This document shows positions 1 to 9,099 of a DNA stretch of 64,000 nt, in pieces. The position numbers and the translations under genes are program-made. Origin of the DNA: Neoroseomonas lacus (GTDB lineage Bacteria; Pseudomonadota; Alphaproteobacteria; Acetobacterales; Acetobacteraceae); assembly GCF_014644535.1 (NCBI RefSeq), contig NZ_BMKW01000007.1:62001-126000 (forward strand), given 5' to 3'. Position 1 is the first letter of the stretch; every line of letters begins with the position of its first letter. The notes beneath the pieces are model-generated. The model made no database searches. It was not told the origin of the DNA and saw only the letters and a list, made by a program, of their open reading frames with translations.

Positions 1-456
1 GCCGCGCATGACGCCGAAGCGCGGGCGCACCTCGTCACGGAATTTCCACTGGATATGGTAGAGGTTGCGCGGCAGGTCGCGATACGACCGGGCGAAGGAT
101 TTGAAGAGTTCGGTGACCATTTCCTCGTTGGTCGGGCCGAAGAGCATCTCGCGCTCATGGCGGTCGCGGATGCGCAGCATCTCCTTGCCGTAGTCGTCGT
201 AGCGGCCCGATTCCTTCCACAGCTCGGCGGGCTGGATGGTCGGCATGAGGATTTCCTGCGCGCCGGCGCGGTCCTGTTCCTCGCGGACGATCTGCTCGAC
301 GCGGCGCAGCACGCGCAACCCGGCCGGCAACCAGGCATAGATGCCGGCCGAGGTCTGCCGGATCAGCCCTGCGCGCAGCATCAGGCGATGCGAGGCGATC
401 TGCGCGTCGGCGGGGGTTTCTTTCAGCGTGGGCAGGAAGGCGCGGGAGAGGCGCAC
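1..456 (-). CDS. proS: Proline--tRNA ligase (N-terminal part, cut by window edge)
   Basis: Charges tRNA-Pro with proline in the cytoplasm; class II aminoacyl-tRNA synthetase. The 152 visible residues begin [18 protein letters not shown] and include the class II N-terminal segment, with the family-typical stretches [13 protein letters not shown] and [18 protein letters not shown], which precede the motif 2 region. The start is a GTG at 454-456, with an AAAGGA ribosome site just upstream; no ATG in frame fits as well. The gene runs off the left edge, so the rest of the catalytic core and the anticodon-binding domain are not visible. It lies downstream of a DUF1467 gene on the same strand, but a terminator hairpin near 732-757 separates them, so it probably has its own promoter. 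Confidence 0.95.
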   Translation of the reverse strand, partial: MRLSRAFLPTLKETPADAQIASHRLMLRAGLIRQTSAGIYAWLPAGLRVLRRVEQIVREEQDRAGAQEILMPTIQPAELWKESGRYDDYGKEMLRIRDRHEREMLFGPTNEEMVTELFKSFARSYRDLPRNLYHIQWKFRDEVRPRFGVMRG

Positions 457-942
457 GGGCGGTCCTTTGCGACGGTCGTCGGCGGGAACCTACTGGCGGT
501 GGCGCGAGGCTGAAAGGGGCCAGCGCGCCGTGACGGTCTCCACATGGTCCCGGGACGGGCCTTCATGACGGCGGCAAGGCCAGCCGGTCACAATGACTGG
601 GACGATGCCCGAGCTGACTTGGTAAGAATGCTGCGATTGCGAAGGGTCTGACGACAGAAAAATACACAATCAGCGTGAGATAGCATGCTTTCCGCTTGCC
701 TTCACGTCAGCGGAAGCTCTAGAAAAAGAAAGGGCCGCGCCCCAAAGGTCGCGGCCCAAGTTTAGGGAGGAAACGCCAGTCACACGGCAGGAAGAGAACC
801 AATCTCTTCCTGAAAATAAGAATGGCCGCACACGGCCCTGGCGACAACGAAAAATACCGCAACGCAGGATGAAAAAAGCGGCGCTGAACCGCATCCTGCG
901 TAAAAGCGGAGCAAATCCGCCAACTGGATGCCACATTACGCA
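457..942. other. Non-coding stretch between proS and DUF1467 gene
   Basis: About 490 bases with no convincing gene. Open frames on either strand here lack family resemblance and ribosome sites. The only clear element is the minus-strand terminator hairpin at 721-757. The proS promoter should lie in roughly 457-720, but no strong -35/-10 pair is obvious. The piece around 600-720 is less GC-rich than the surrounding coding sequence. Confidence 0.6.
721..757 (-). terminator. Rho-independent terminator downstream of the DUF1467 gene
   Basis: On the minus strand an 8-bp perfect GC stem (750-757 pairing with 732-739, loop 740-749) is followed by a T-rich run, the complement of the A-rich stretch at 721-731. 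This is a standard intrinsic terminator. It should end transcripts coming from the DUF1467 gene about 185 bases upstream and insulate proS. Confidence 0.75.
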
Positions 943-1206
943 TCACGGCGCCGGTAGCGCAAAGGTCCCGCTGCGGAAGGAGAGCCAGTCGCTCTCGACC
1001 AGCGCGAAAATGCCCAACCAACCGATGCCCGCGACGATCGTCGTCGCGATCGCCTTGCGCAACAGATGCGTCGCGGCCGGCGTGCCGCGCCATCCGCCAT
1101 CGGCCGGGTTGCTGTCGGATACCGGGCGCGTCCCGATCGGCAGGATGCAGAACAGAACCGTCCACCAGACCAGCAGGTAGACGACAACTCCAGTGAACCA
1201 TGTCAT
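943..1206 (-). CDS. DUF1467 family membrane protein, 87 aa
   Basis: Small inner-membrane protein of unknown function, widespread in Alphaproteobacteria. It starts MTWFTGVVVYLLVWWTVLF. Two hydrophobic helices are visible, at about residues 5-24 and 54-73. Between them is a short polar loop with the conserved-looking LPIGTRP and GTPA motifs, typical of DUF1467. In many alphaproteobacteria this gene sits between rnj and proS, as here. The ATG at 1204-1206 was chosen because the open frame further upstream is only a proline-rich antisense shadow of the glycine-rich gene. A terminator lies downstream. The function is not known; the family assignment is from recall. Confidence 0.85.
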   Translation of the reverse strand: MTWFTGVVVYLLVWWTVLFCILPIGTRPVSDSNPADGGWRGTPAATHLLRKAIATTIVAGIGWLGIFALVESDWLSFRSGTFALPAP

Positions 1207-1288
1207 GGTAAATAGGTGCAGCGTTTTCGGGACGCGCGCCAGAGGGCCTGAGTCATTTGGCGCGCTCCGGCCGTAAGGAACAGTCCAG

Positions 1289-2005
1289 ATGCCGCAGATC
1301 GCCCGTATTCTCCCCTCCTCCCGCATCATCCTGCTGATCGGCGGTGTCGCGTTCGCGACTGTGCCGTCTCTGCTGCCGATCTTTAACGCCGGCGCCCAGG
1401 CCGCCGGTGGTGGAGGTGGTGGCGGCGGAGGTGGTGGCGGCGGAGGTGGCGGCGGTGGGGGTGGTGGCGGCGGAGGTAGCGGCGGTGGAGGTGGTGGCGG
1501 CAACGGCGGCGGAAGCGGTGGCGGGAACGGTGGTGGCGGCGGCAATGGCGGCGGACACGGGAGTAGCGGTGCCGGCAACGCCGGCGGACATGGGAGCGGC
1601 GGTCCCGGCAATGCCAGCGGCAACGCCAGCAACAGTGGCGGGCTCGGCTCCGGGCGCGGCGGCCCTGGCAATGCGGAGCGCGGTGACCCCGGTCACGATC
1701 GCGGCGCAGTCGCGAGTGCCCTCGGCGCATTGAACGCGGCGCACGCCTCCGCGACCGCGCGGGCCAATGCCGCACCAAATTCCCGTGTCGGGCAGATCGC
1801 CTCCTATGAACAGGCGATGCTAAGCGCGCTCGCCCTGCCGGCCTTCACCCCAACGCAGGTCGCCTACCGCAACAGCGCGATCGCCTCGGCGAGGGCGCAG
1901 GAACTCGACGACGCAGCGAACCGGCCGCTCAGCGCGGCGGTCGTTGCCCGGGTCGACAGCCTGCTCGGCCTGCCGCCCTCCGATCCTCGGCTGGGGGTCA
2001 GGTGA
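1289..2005 (+). CDS. Glycine-rich secreted protein of unknown function
   Basis: A 238-residue protein with an N-terminal signal peptide (hydrophobic residues about 13-30, likely cleavage near AGAQA). A run of 24 consecutive glycines follows (1406-1477), then Gly/Ser/Asn/His-rich sequence to about residue 125. The C-terminal 110 residues are ordinary in composition and contain LGALNAAHAS followed by APNSRVG, a pattern I recall from other alphaproteobacterial hypothetical exported proteins. An AAGGAA ribosome site lies 8 bases before the ATG. The glycine codons are mixed GGT/GGC/GGA in a repeating pattern, so the tract should be prone to slippage and length change. It lies opposite the surrounding minus-strand operon. 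The function is unknown; a surface, matrix or cell-wall role is only a guess. Confidence 0.75.
   Translation: MPQIARILPSSRIILLIGGVAFATVPSLLPIFNAGAQAAGGGGGGGGGGGGGGGGGGGGGGGGSGGGGGGGNGGGSGGGNGGGGGNGGGHGSSGAGNAGGHGSGGPGNASGNASNSGGLGSGRGGPGNAERGDPGHDRGAVASALGALNAAHASATARANAAPNSRVGQIASYEQAMLSALALPAFTPTQVAYRNSAIASARAQELDDAANRPLSAAVVARVDSLLGLPPSDPRLGVR
1406..1620 (+). repeat. Low-complexity glycine-codon repeat (GGN tract)
   Basis: Near-uninterrupted GGT/GGC/GGA codons with recurring ggtggcggcggaggt units encode the polyglycine part of the exported protein. The first 72 bases encode 24 glycines with no break; serine and asparagine codons interrupt it afterwards. On the opposite strand it reads as polyproline, which is a by-product. 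Confidence 0.85.
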
Positions 2006-2017
2006 CCGCGAAGGAAC

Positions 2018-2893
2018 TCAATGCGCGCTGGCCCTGAGCCGGTCGATCACCACGGGATCGTAGGGCCCGGCGGCGTTGAGCCCCTGGCGCCGCGCGAAAT
2101 CCACCAAAGCGGCGCGCGTCTGCGGCCCGTCGAGCCCATCGACAGGCCGGTTCCACGCGCCGGTCCTCGACAGTGCCGACTGGGCAAACCGGACCAGCGG
2201 CCGATCCACTGGCGTCACCGGGCCTTGCGCGGTTTCCGCGGCGATCCGCGCCGCGGCTTGTGTGGCCTGCGCCGGCGGCACGCGGGGCTGAAGCGCCAGC
2301 CGATAGCGTTGCGCCGCCGCGACCCCACGCCGCTGCGCGAGCGCGATGCGCGCCAAGGCCTCCGCCTCATCGGCCGCAGTCCCGATGCCGGCCACCTGCA
2401 ATAGTCCCATGGCGAATTGCGCCTCCGGCAGGCCGCGTTCAGCGGCGCGCTGGAACCAGACGGCCGCCCAGGCCGGCTCGGCCGGCGTGCCGTCGCCGGC
2501 TTCGATCAGCCGGGCCAGGCGATACTGGGCCTCCGGCGAACCCTGCTGCGCAGCGCGATGGAGCCAGGGAAGCGCCGCCGCCGCGTCGCGTCCACTATCC
2601 GTTCGAAACAGATGGCTGCCGGCGACCAGCATCTGGGCATCGGGGTCACCGAGTTCCGCCGCCGCCTCGATCAGCTGCGACGCCCGCGCCGGATCGGCTG
2701 GGATGCCGCGCGGCGGGTTCATCGCGCGCAGGCCGTCCCGCTGGAGCCTGGCGGCCTGGGCCCGCTGCTGCGCGGTGGGGAGCGGCGGCGGTTGGCTCGG
2801 CACCGGCGCGCCTCCGGCGATCAGCGCGCAGCCACCGAGCCAGGCAACAAAGGCTGGCAGCATCAGGTGACGAAGCAGTCCGTCTCGACGCAT
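2018..2893 (-). CDS. SEL1-repeat lipoprotein with C-terminal peptidoglycan-binding-like region
   Basis: Predicted lipoprotein of 291 residues. The hydrophobic leader ends in the lipobox LGGC, with Cys at about residue 22. Residues about 60-210 hold several helical SEL1/TPR-like repeats with the typical spacing (SPEAQYRLARLIEAGDG, LPEAQFAMGLLQVAGIG). The last about 60 residues (TGAWNRPVDGLDGPQTRAAL and following) resemble a peptidoglycan-binding fold. The family generally mediates protein contacts in the envelope. The start at 2891-2893 places the leader directly at the N terminus; a further upstream ATG would add an unlikely arginine-rich extension. It lies immediately downstream of rnj, 66 bases away on the same strand, and is probably co-transcribed. 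The function is not established. Confidence 0.8.
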   Translation of the reverse strand: MRRDGLLRHLMLPAFVAWLGGCALIAGGAPVPSQPPPLPTAQQRAQAARLQRDGLRAMNPPRGIPADPARASQLIEAAAELGDPDAQMLVAGSHLFRTDSGRDAAAALPWLHRAAQQGSPEAQYRLARLIEAGDGTPAEPAWAAVWFQRAAERGLPEAQFAMGLLQVAGIGTAADEAEALARIALAQRRGVAAAQRYRLALQPRVPPAQATQAAARIAAETAQGPVTPVDRPLVRFAQSALSRTGAWNRPVDGLDGPQTRAALVDFARRQGLNAAGPYDPVVIDRLRASAH

Positions 2894-2959
2894 GACCCTG
2901 ACGACCTCCCGACGAAAACTGTGCCGAATCGAGGTCGCAAAGGCCAGCATCGGGCACCG

Positions 2960-4606
2960 TCAGATGCGCAGCAGATGCACCTCGACCATCGGGCGCTTGC
3001 GTAGCCGCTTGCCCACCGCCTTGCGCAGCGCCGAACGCGCGGCCTCGCGCAGTTGGTCGTCCTCGCGCTTCAGCGCCGCCGGCAGGTCGGCAATGGTGCG
3101 GCGGAACTCGGCCGCGATCAGCACCGGGTCCGCGTCCCCCACCTCGAACAGGCCGGGGGCGGAGATCTGCGGTTCGCCGAGTACCCGCCCCTGCGCATCG
3201 ACGGCGAGCGACGCCACCACCATGCCGTTGAACATCATGCGCCGGCGGGCGGCCAACAGCGCGCCGTCGATCGGCAGCAGGCGGTCGCCATCGATCGCCA
3301 AGCGCCCGGTGGGGACACCCTCCACCACTTCCGGCCGGTTGCCCGACAGGCGCAGCATGTCGCCATCCTCGATCAGGAAGGGGATGGCGCCGCAGTCGCG
3401 CGCCAGGGCGCCATGTTCCTGCATGTGCCGCCATTCGCCATGCACCGGCACCGCATAGCGCGGCTTCACCAGGGCATAGAGCCGCTTCAGCTCGTCGCGC
3501 GCCGGGTGGCCCGAGACGTGGACCATGTGGTCGTCATCGGTCATCACCCGGCAGCCGCGCCGCGCCAGGCCATCCTGTACGCGCTGAATCGCCTTCTCAT
3601 TGCCCGGAATGCGGCGCGAGGAATAGATCACGGTATCCCCCTCCCCGAGCGCGATGTTGGGGTGGGTGTCCTCCGCGATCTTGGTCATCGCCGAGCGCGG
3701 CTCGCCCTGGCTGCCGGTGCAGATCAGCAGGATCTCGTCATCGGGCAGGTAGCCGGCCTCATCCTCGGGGACGAAGGCGGGAATGGACTTCAGGTAGCCG
3801 CATTCGCGCGCGGCAGCCTCGATATTGCGCAGCGAACGTCCGAACAGCGAGACCTGCCGGCCGGCCGCCCGGCCAGCCAGGGCGATCGATTCGATCCGCG
3901 CGACATTGGAGGCGAAGCCGGTGACCGCCACGCGCCCGGTCATGCCCCGGATCAGCGCGGCGAGGTTGCGCCGGACATCGGCCTCGCTGCCCGAATGGCC
4001 CTCCACCATCGCATTGGTGGAATCGCAGACCATGGCGAGCACGCCTTCCTCGCCCAATTTGGCGAAGGCGTCCTCATCGGTGCGCGGGCCGATCAGCGGG
4101 TCGGGGTCGAGCTTCCAGTCGCCGGTATGCAGCACCGTGCCGTGGCGGGTGCGCAGCACCAGCGCCTGGGATTCCGGGATGGAATGCGCCACCGGCAGGT
4201 ATTGCAGGTCGAAGGGGCCGAGGGTGAAGCGCGCGCGGGGCTGCGTCACCACCAGCGGCACTTCGTTCAGCAGGCCCGCTTCGGCCAGCTTGCGCGTCAG
4301 CACCGCGGCGGCGAAGGGCGTCGCATAGACCTTGCAGCGGAACTGCCGCCACAGATGCACCACGGCGCCGATATGGTCCTCATGCGCATGGGTGATCACC
4401 AGCCCGACCAGCCGGTCGCGCCGATCGGCCAGCCAGGCAGGGTCGGGCACCATCACATCGACTTCGGGATTGTCGTGGCCGGCAAAACCAAGGCCGCAAT
4501 CGACGGCGAGCAGTGCATCGTCGCAGCGATAGACACTGAGGTTCATGCCGATCTCGCCCGTCCCGCCCAGCGGGAGGAAGGCAAGGTCGCCGGAGACGGC
4601 GTTCAT
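2960..4606 (-). CDS. rnj: Ribonuclease J
   Basis: Metallo-beta-lactamase/beta-CASP ribonuclease for mRNA turnover and rRNA maturation in the cytoplasm, with combined endo- and 5'-exonuclease activity. It is 548 residues, the usual size. The metal-binding HAHEDH motif is at residues 73-78. Further conserved elements are CDSTNAM, the beta-CASP region, VHVSGHPARDEL and VHGEWRHM near residue 400. The C-terminal domain mediates dimerisation in the family. The start is five bases beyond the coaX stop, so the two genes form one transcript with birA-coaX upstream. The nuo-birA-coaX-rnj order is common in Rhodospirillales and relatives. Confidence 0.95.
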   Translation of the reverse strand: MNAVSGDLAFLPLGGTGEIGMNLSVYRCDDALLAVDCGLGFAGHDNPEVDVMVPDPAWLADRRDRLVGLVITHAHEDHIGAVVHLWRQFRCKVYATPFAAAVLTRKLAEAGLLNEVPLVVTQPRARFTLGPFDLQYLPVAHSIPESQALVLRTRHGTVLHTGDWKLDPDPLIGPRTDEDAFAKLGEEGVLAMVCDSTNAMVEGHSGSEADVRRNLAALIRGMTGRVAVTGFASNVARIESIALAGRAAGRQVSLFGRSLRNIEAAARECGYLKSIPAFVPEDEAGYLPDDEILLICTGSQGEPRSAMTKIAEDTHPNIALGEGDTVIYSSRRIPGNEKAIQRVQDGLARRGCRVMTDDDHMVHVSGHPARDELKRLYALVKPRYAVPVHGEWRHMQEHGALARDCGAIPFLIEDGDMLRLSGNRPEVVEGVPTGRLAIDGDRLLPIDGALLAARRRMMFNGMVVASLAVDAQGRVLGEPQISAPGLFEVGDADPVLIAAEFRRTIADLPAALKREDDQLREAARSALRKAVGKRLRKRPMVEVHLLRI

Positions 4607-4611
4607 CGTGT

Positions 4612-5430
4612 TCAGTCTGAATCCGATCTCAGGGGGTCGCGCAGGGCGCTGTGGTGGAAAACAGGTACGGGGTTACGGTCCGCGAGCAGGCGCAGGCCCT
4701 CAAGGGTGATGTCGGGGTCTGTCTTCTCGATGACAAGGGTCCCCTCGGCAAACAAGGAGGCGAGGCCGCCGGTAGCGACGACTTTCAGCGGACCACCATA
4801 CTCTGCCTTGATGCGGGAAATAATACCCTCAATCAGCCCGACATAGCCCCAATAGATGCCTGATTGCATCGCCGGCACGGTGGAACGGCCGATCACCGCC
4901 TGGGGACGGCCGATGCCGATGCGCGGCAGGCGGGCGGCGGCACGGTGCAACGCCTCGATCGACAGGTTGATGCCCGGCGCGATGACGCCGCCGAGATAGG
5001 CACCGTCCGAATCGACGACGTCGAAGGTCGTCGCGGTGCCGAAATCGACCACCACCAGCGGGCCCTTGTAGTGGGTGTGGCTGGCCAGCGCGTTCAGCAG
5101 GCGGTCGGCGCCGACCTCATTGGGCTGGTCGACGCGGATCTCGAAACCCCAGTTGAGATGCGCGCGCGCGATCAGCGGCTCGGTATCGAACCAGTCCCGG
5201 CAGAGCCGGCGCAGATTGTACAGCGCCGCCGGCACCACCGTGCCGATGACGCAACGCGTGACGTTGTTGGCGTTGATCCCGGCATGCTGGAACAGCGCCA
5301 GCAGCCAGACGGCATATTCATCGGAAGTGCGATCGGTGCGGGTGGCGATGCGCCAGCGGCCGAGCCACTCCTTCCCGTCGTGAACGGCGAAGACGACGTT
5401 GGTATTACCGGCATCGACGGCGAGCAGCAT
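4612..5430 (-). CDS. coaX: Type III pantothenate kinase
   Basis: Phosphorylates pantothenate, the first step of coenzyme A synthesis. It is 272 residues of the ASKHA fold. [10 protein letters not shown] near the N terminus is the phosphate-binding loop, [11 protein letters not shown] is the second conserved loop with the catalytic-type Asp, and [11 protein letters not shown] follows. The length is typical. It lies three bases after birA and five before rnj, so it is in the same operon. No other pantothenate kinase is visible in the window. Confidence 0.95.
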   Translation of the reverse strand: MLLAVDAGNTNVVFAVHDGKEWLGRWRIATRTDRTSDEYAVWLLALFQHAGINANNVTRCVIGTVVPAALYNLRRLCRDWFDTEPLIARAHLNWGFEIRVDQPNEVGADRLLNALASHTHYKGPLVVVDFGTATTFDVVDSDGAYLGGVIAPGINLSIEALHRAAARLPRIGIGRPQAVIGRSTVPAMQSGIYWGYVGLIEGIISRIKAEYGGPLKVVATGGLASLFAEGTLVIEKTDPDITLEGLRLLADRNPVPVFHHSALRDPLRSDSD

Positions 5431-5433
5431 GAC

Positions 5434-6165
5434 TCAGGCGACCTCCCCCGAGGCGAGCGTCTGGATGCGCTCACCGGTGTCGAGTAGCAGGCTGCCATCC
5501 TCGGCGAGGCCTGCGAAACGGCCGGCTATCTCGGCGCCTTGGCGGCGAATGGCAAGATGGGTCCCGATCGCCGGGCCGCGGGCCAGCCAGGCGGCGCGCA
5601 GCGGGGCGAAGCCATGGGCCGCGCGCTCGATACGGCGGCGGTCGATGGCGGCGAGCAGGTCGGCCGCGAAATGCTGCGGCGAGGGCGGCGTGACGCCAAG
5701 GTCGGCGAGGCAGGCCGTCATCCGCCCCGGCACCTCCGGCGCCAGAGCGAGGTTCACCCCGATACCGAGGACGACCCAGGCGATGCCACCCGACGCATCG
5801 GCGGCGATGTCAGTGAGGATGCCGGCTGATTTGGCGCCGCCGAGCATCAGGTCGTTCGGCCATTTCACGCTCAGCGCCGACGGGTCGGGCAGATAGGGCG
5901 CCAGCGCATCGGCGACGGCGACCACGGCGAGCAGGCTCCATTGCGCGGCAAAGCGCAGCGGCTCCGCCGGCCGCAGCAGGACCGACATGTACATGTTGCC
6001 TGATGGCCCCTGCCAGGCGCGGCCCTGGGTGCCGCGCCCGGAGGTCTGGCGCAGGGCGAGGACCGCATGGCCTTCCGGCTCCCCCGCTTCGGCAAGCCGG
6101 ATCACCAGGTCCGAGGTACTGGGCAGCGCCTCATGGACATGGAGGCGGAAGCCCGGCGGGGTCAC
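5434..6165 (-). CDS. birA: Biotin--[acetyl-CoA-carboxylase] ligase
   Basis: Attaches biotin to the biotin carboxyl carrier protein of acetyl-CoA carboxylase via biotinyl-AMP. It is a 243-residue monofunctional form without the N-terminal DNA-binding domain of E. coli BirA. Visible motifs are LPSTSDL, GRGTQGRAWQGPSGNMYMS (ATP/biotin loop) and VKWPNDLMLGGAKSAGIL, followed by a C-terminal SH3-like region. The GTG at 6163-6165 was chosen because it overlaps the nuoN TGA in a GTGA junction and keeps a normal N terminus. It is therefore likely translated by coupling to nuoN at the end of the complex I operon. No repressor role is expected without a helix-turn-helix. Confidence 0.92.
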   Translation of the reverse strand: MTPPGFRLHVHEALPSTSDLVIRLAEAGEPEGHAVLALRQTSGRGTQGRAWQGPSGNMYMSVLLRPAEPLRFAAQWSLLAVVAVADALAPYLPDPSALSVKWPNDLMLGGAKSAGILTDIAADASGGIAWVVLGIGVNLALAPEVPGRMTACLADLGVTPPSPQHFAADLLAAIDRRRIERAAHGFAPLRAAWLARGPAIGTHLAIRRQGAEIAGRFAGLAEDGSLLLDTGERIQTLASGEVA

Positions 6166-7583
6166 CCCAGGATCGAGGCCACGGCCGCCTGCGCCGCCGC
6201 CACCAGCGGGGCCGGGTAGAGGAAGAACAATGTGGTGAACAGGCCCGAAGCCGCCATGACGAAGGCCGAGCTGGCCGGCCGGGCGTCGAGGGCGCCAGCC
6301 GATTCGTCGAAGAACATCACCTTCACGATGCGCAGGTAATAGAAGGCCGAGACGACCGAGGAGAGCACGCCGACGATCGCCAGCGTCCACAGGCCCGAAT
6401 CGATGGCCGCCTTGAAGACGAACATCTTGCCGAAGAAGCCGGCGAGCGGCGGGATGCCGGCCATCGAGAACATGAAGATCGCCATCCAGACCGCCATGGA
6501 CAGGTCGGTCTTGGCGAGGCCGGCGAGGTCGGAGACCTTCTCGACCGCCCTGCCCTGCCGGCGCATCGAGACCAGCACGGCGAAGGCGCCGAGATTCATG
6601 AGCAGGTAGATCGCCATGTAGATGAGCAGGCCGCGCAGCCCGGCTTCCGACGCCGCGGCGAGGCCGACCAGTGCGTAGCCGACATGGCCGATGGACGAGT
6701 AGGCCATCAGCCGCTTGATATTCTCCTGCCCGATGGCGGCGAAGGCGCCGAGCACCATCGAGAGCAGCGAGATCACCACGATCACCTGCTGCCACTGGCC
6801 CGCGAGGTCCCCGAAGGGCCCGCCGAGGACGCGGGCGAACAGCGCGATGGCGGCGACCTTGGGGGCAGCGGCGAAGAAGGCGGTGACCGGCGTCGGCGCG
6901 CCTTCATAGACGTCGGGCGTCCACATGTGGAATGGCACGGCGGAGACCTTGAAGGCCAGTCCGACGATGACGAAGACCATGCCGACGATGACGCCCGGTG
7001 TCGCGCGGGCGGGGTCGGAGAGCGTGTCGGCGATGTGGTCGAAATTGGTCGTACCGGCGAAGCCATAGACCAGCGACGAGCCATAGAGCAGCAGCCCCGA
7101 GGCGAGCGCGCCGAGCACGAAGTACTTGAGGCCCGCTTCGGCCGAGCGTTCATCGTCGCGGTTGAAGGCGGCGACGACGTAGAGGCTGAGCGAGAGCAGT
7201 TCGAGCCCGATATAGAGCGACATCAGGTCGTTGGCCGAGACCATGATGAGCATGCCGAGCGTCGCGAAGACGAGCAACACCGGGAATTCGAAGCGGTCGA
7301 TGCCTTCCTTCGCGTTGAAGTCGAGCGAGAGCGTCACGCCGGCGGCCGCGCCGATCAGGATCAGCACGCGCGAGAAGCGGGAGAAGGCGTCGGACACGAC
7401 CAGCCCGCCATAGCCGGTGCCTTCCGCGGCGCCGAGCACCAGCACCGCGGTGAGCAGGAAGGCGCCGATCGCAGCCATCGAGCAGGCGTAGTAGGCGTTG
7501 CACTTCTGCACCACGCCCACGCCGAGGATGGCGAGGCCGCAGAGGGCGAGGACGAGTTCGGGGAGAGCGAGAGTCCAGTTCAT
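6162..7583 (-). CDS. nuoN: NADH-quinone oxidoreductase subunit N
   Basis: Antiporter-like membrane subunit of complex I that takes part in proton translocation. It is 473 residues, almost entirely hydrophobic helices (about 14), starting MNWTLALPELVLALCG. The proton-channel region SAVPFHMWTPDVYEGAPTPV is diagnostic for NuoN/M/L. The stop overlaps the birA start. The gene is four bases after nuoM. Confidence 0.95.
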   Translation of the reverse strand: MNWTLALPELVLALCGLAILGVGVVQKCNAYYACSMAAIGAFLLTAVLVLGAAEGTGYGGLVVSDAFSRFSRVLILIGAAAGVTLSLDFNAKEGIDRFEFPVLLVFATLGMLIMVSANDLMSLYIGLELLSLSLYVVAAFNRDDERSAEAGLKYFVLGALASGLLLYGSSLVYGFAGTTNFDHIADTLSDPARATPGVIVGMVFVIVGLAFKVSAVPFHMWTPDVYEGAPTPVTAFFAAAPKVAAIALFARVLGGPFGDLAGQWQQVIVVISLLSMVLGAFAAIGQENIKRLMAYSSIGHVGYALVGLAAASEAGLRGLLIYMAIYLLMNLGAFAVLVSMRRQGRAVEKVSDLAGLAKTDLSMAVWMAIFMFSMAGIPPLAGFFGKMFVFKAAIDSGLWTLAIVGVLSSVVSAFYYLRIVKVMFFDESAGALDARPASSAFVMAASGLFTTLFFLYPAPLVAAAQAAVASILG

Positions 7584-7587
7584 CGGA

Positions 7588-9099
7588 TCACATCCCCGCC
7601 AGGCGTGCGGCGCCGAGTGCGGCTTCGTGCCGCACCACCAGCGCGGTCACCGAGGCTTCGAAAAAGGAGAGGAAGCTCTGTGGCGCCACGCCCATCCATA
7701 GGGTCAGCAGCACGAGCGGCGCGAAGACCAGGCGTTCGCGCGCCGACAGGTCGAGCAGGGCGAGCAGGTCCTGCTTGGCGATCTTGCCGAAGGCGACGCG
7801 CTTGTAGAGGAACAGCATGTAAGCGGCGCCGAGGATCATGCCGAGGGCGGCGCCGAAGGCGATCCAGGGGTTCACTTTCCAGGCCGCGACGATGACCAGC
7901 AATTCCCCGGGGAAGCCGGCAAGGCCCGGCAGCGCGACCGACGCCATGGTGAAGAACATGAAGACGATGGCGTAGGCGGGCAGGATTTTCGCGACACCGC
8001 CATAACGCGCGATGTCAAGCGAATGCACCCGATCATACAGCACCCCGACGCAGAGGAAGAGCGCGCTGGCGACCAGCCCATGGCTGAGCATGGTGAACAG
8101 CGCGCCGGACAGCCCCTGCACCGTGAAGGTGAAGATGCCGAGGGTGACGATGCCCATATGCGCCACGGAAGAATAGGCGATGAGCTTTTTCATGTTCTCC
8201 TGCGCCAGCGCCACAAGCGAGGTGTAGACGATGGCGATGATCGACAGCGCGTAGATGAAGGGCGCGAAGTCGACCGATGCCTGCGGCAGCATCGGCAGCG
8301 AAAAGCGCAGGAAGCCGTAGGCGCCCATCTTCAGCAGCACGCCGGCCAGGATGACCGAACCGGCCGTCGGCGCCTCGACGTGGGCATCGGGCAGCCAGGT
8401 GTGGAACGGCCACATCGGCACCTTGACCGCGAAGGAGGCGAAGAAGGCGAGGAAGATCCAGGTCTGCAGCGCCGGCGGGATGGCGTGTTCGAACAGCATC
8501 GGGATGTCGGTGGTGCCGGCGCGGAACCACAGCAGCAGGATCGCCAGCAGCATCAGCACCGAGCCGAGCAGCGTGTAGAGGAAGAACTTGAAGGACGCAT
8601 AGACGCGCCGGCTGTGACCCCAGACGCCGATGATGAGGAACATCGGGATCAGCACGCCTTCGAAGAAGACGTAGAAGACGATGAAGTCGAGGGCGCAGAA
8701 CATGCCCACCATCATTGTCTCGAGCACCAGGAAGGCGACCATGTATTCCCGCACACGGGTCTGGATGGCGTCCCAGGAGGCGAGGATGCAGATCGGCGTC
8801 AGCAGGGTCGAGAGCAGGATGAACAGGACTGAGATGCCATCCACGCCCATATGATAGGTGATGCCGAAATCGGTCAGCCAGTCGAGCCGCTCGACGAACT
8901 GGAAGCCGGCATCGGCCTTGTCGAAGCGGAACCACAGGATCAGCGACAGCGCGAAGACAATCAGGCTGGTCCACAGCGCGGCCCAGCGGGCGTTCTCGGC
9001 GACGACCTTGTCCTCGCCGCGCAGGGTCAGGATGAAGGCCGCGCCCACCAGCGGCAGGAAGGTCAGCAGGCTGAGCAGCGGGAAGCCGGCGGCGTTCAT
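7588..9099 (-). CDS. nuoM: NADH-quinone oxidoreductase subunit M
   Basis: Antiporter-like proton-pumping subunit of complex I; 503 residues with about 14 transmembrane helices. Conserved sequence includes KVPMWPFHTWLPDAHVEAPT with the channel lysine and histidines, and LIAYSSVAHMG. Its ATG overlaps the nuoL stop as ATGA, which argues for coupled translation of the two largest membrane subunits. Confidence 0.96.
   Translation of the reverse strand: MNAAGFPLLSLLTFLPLVGAAFILTLRGEDKVVAENARWAALWTSLIVFALSLILWFRFDKADAGFQFVERLDWLTDFGITYHMGVDGISVLFILLSTLLTPICILASWDAIQTRVREYMVAFLVLETMMVGMFCALDFIVFYVFFEGVLIPMFLIIGVWGHSRRVYASFKFFLYTLLGSVLMLLAILLLWFRAGTTDIPMLFEHAIPPALQTWIFLAFFASFAVKVPMWPFHTWLPDAHVEAPTAGSVILAGVLLKMGAYGFLRFSLPMLPQASVDFAPFIYALSIIAIVYTSLVALAQENMKKLIAYSSVAHMGIVTLGIFTFTVQGLSGALFTMLSHGLVASALFLCVGVLYDRVHSLDIARYGGVAKILPAYAIVFMFFTMASVALPGLAGFPGELLVIVAAWKVNPWIAFGAALGMILGAAYMLFLYKRVAFGKIAKQDLLALLDLSARERLVFAPLVLLTLWMGVAPQSFLSFFEASVTALVVRHEAALGAARLAGM

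Noticed and set aside
1383-1778. Polyproline and arginine/histidine-rich frames on the minus strand opposite the glycine tract
   Set aside because: They are complements of the glycine codons; the plus-strand frame has a signal peptide and a ribosome site, the others do not.
3053-4846. 597-residue plus-strand frame opposite RNase J and pantothenate kinase
   Set aside because: Spans two well-recognised genes and resembles no family; long antisense frames are common at this GC content.
6003-7895. 630-residue plus-strand frame opposite birA, nuoN and nuoM
   Set aside because: It is highly charged and His/Arg/Glu-rich, as expected from the antisense of membrane helices.
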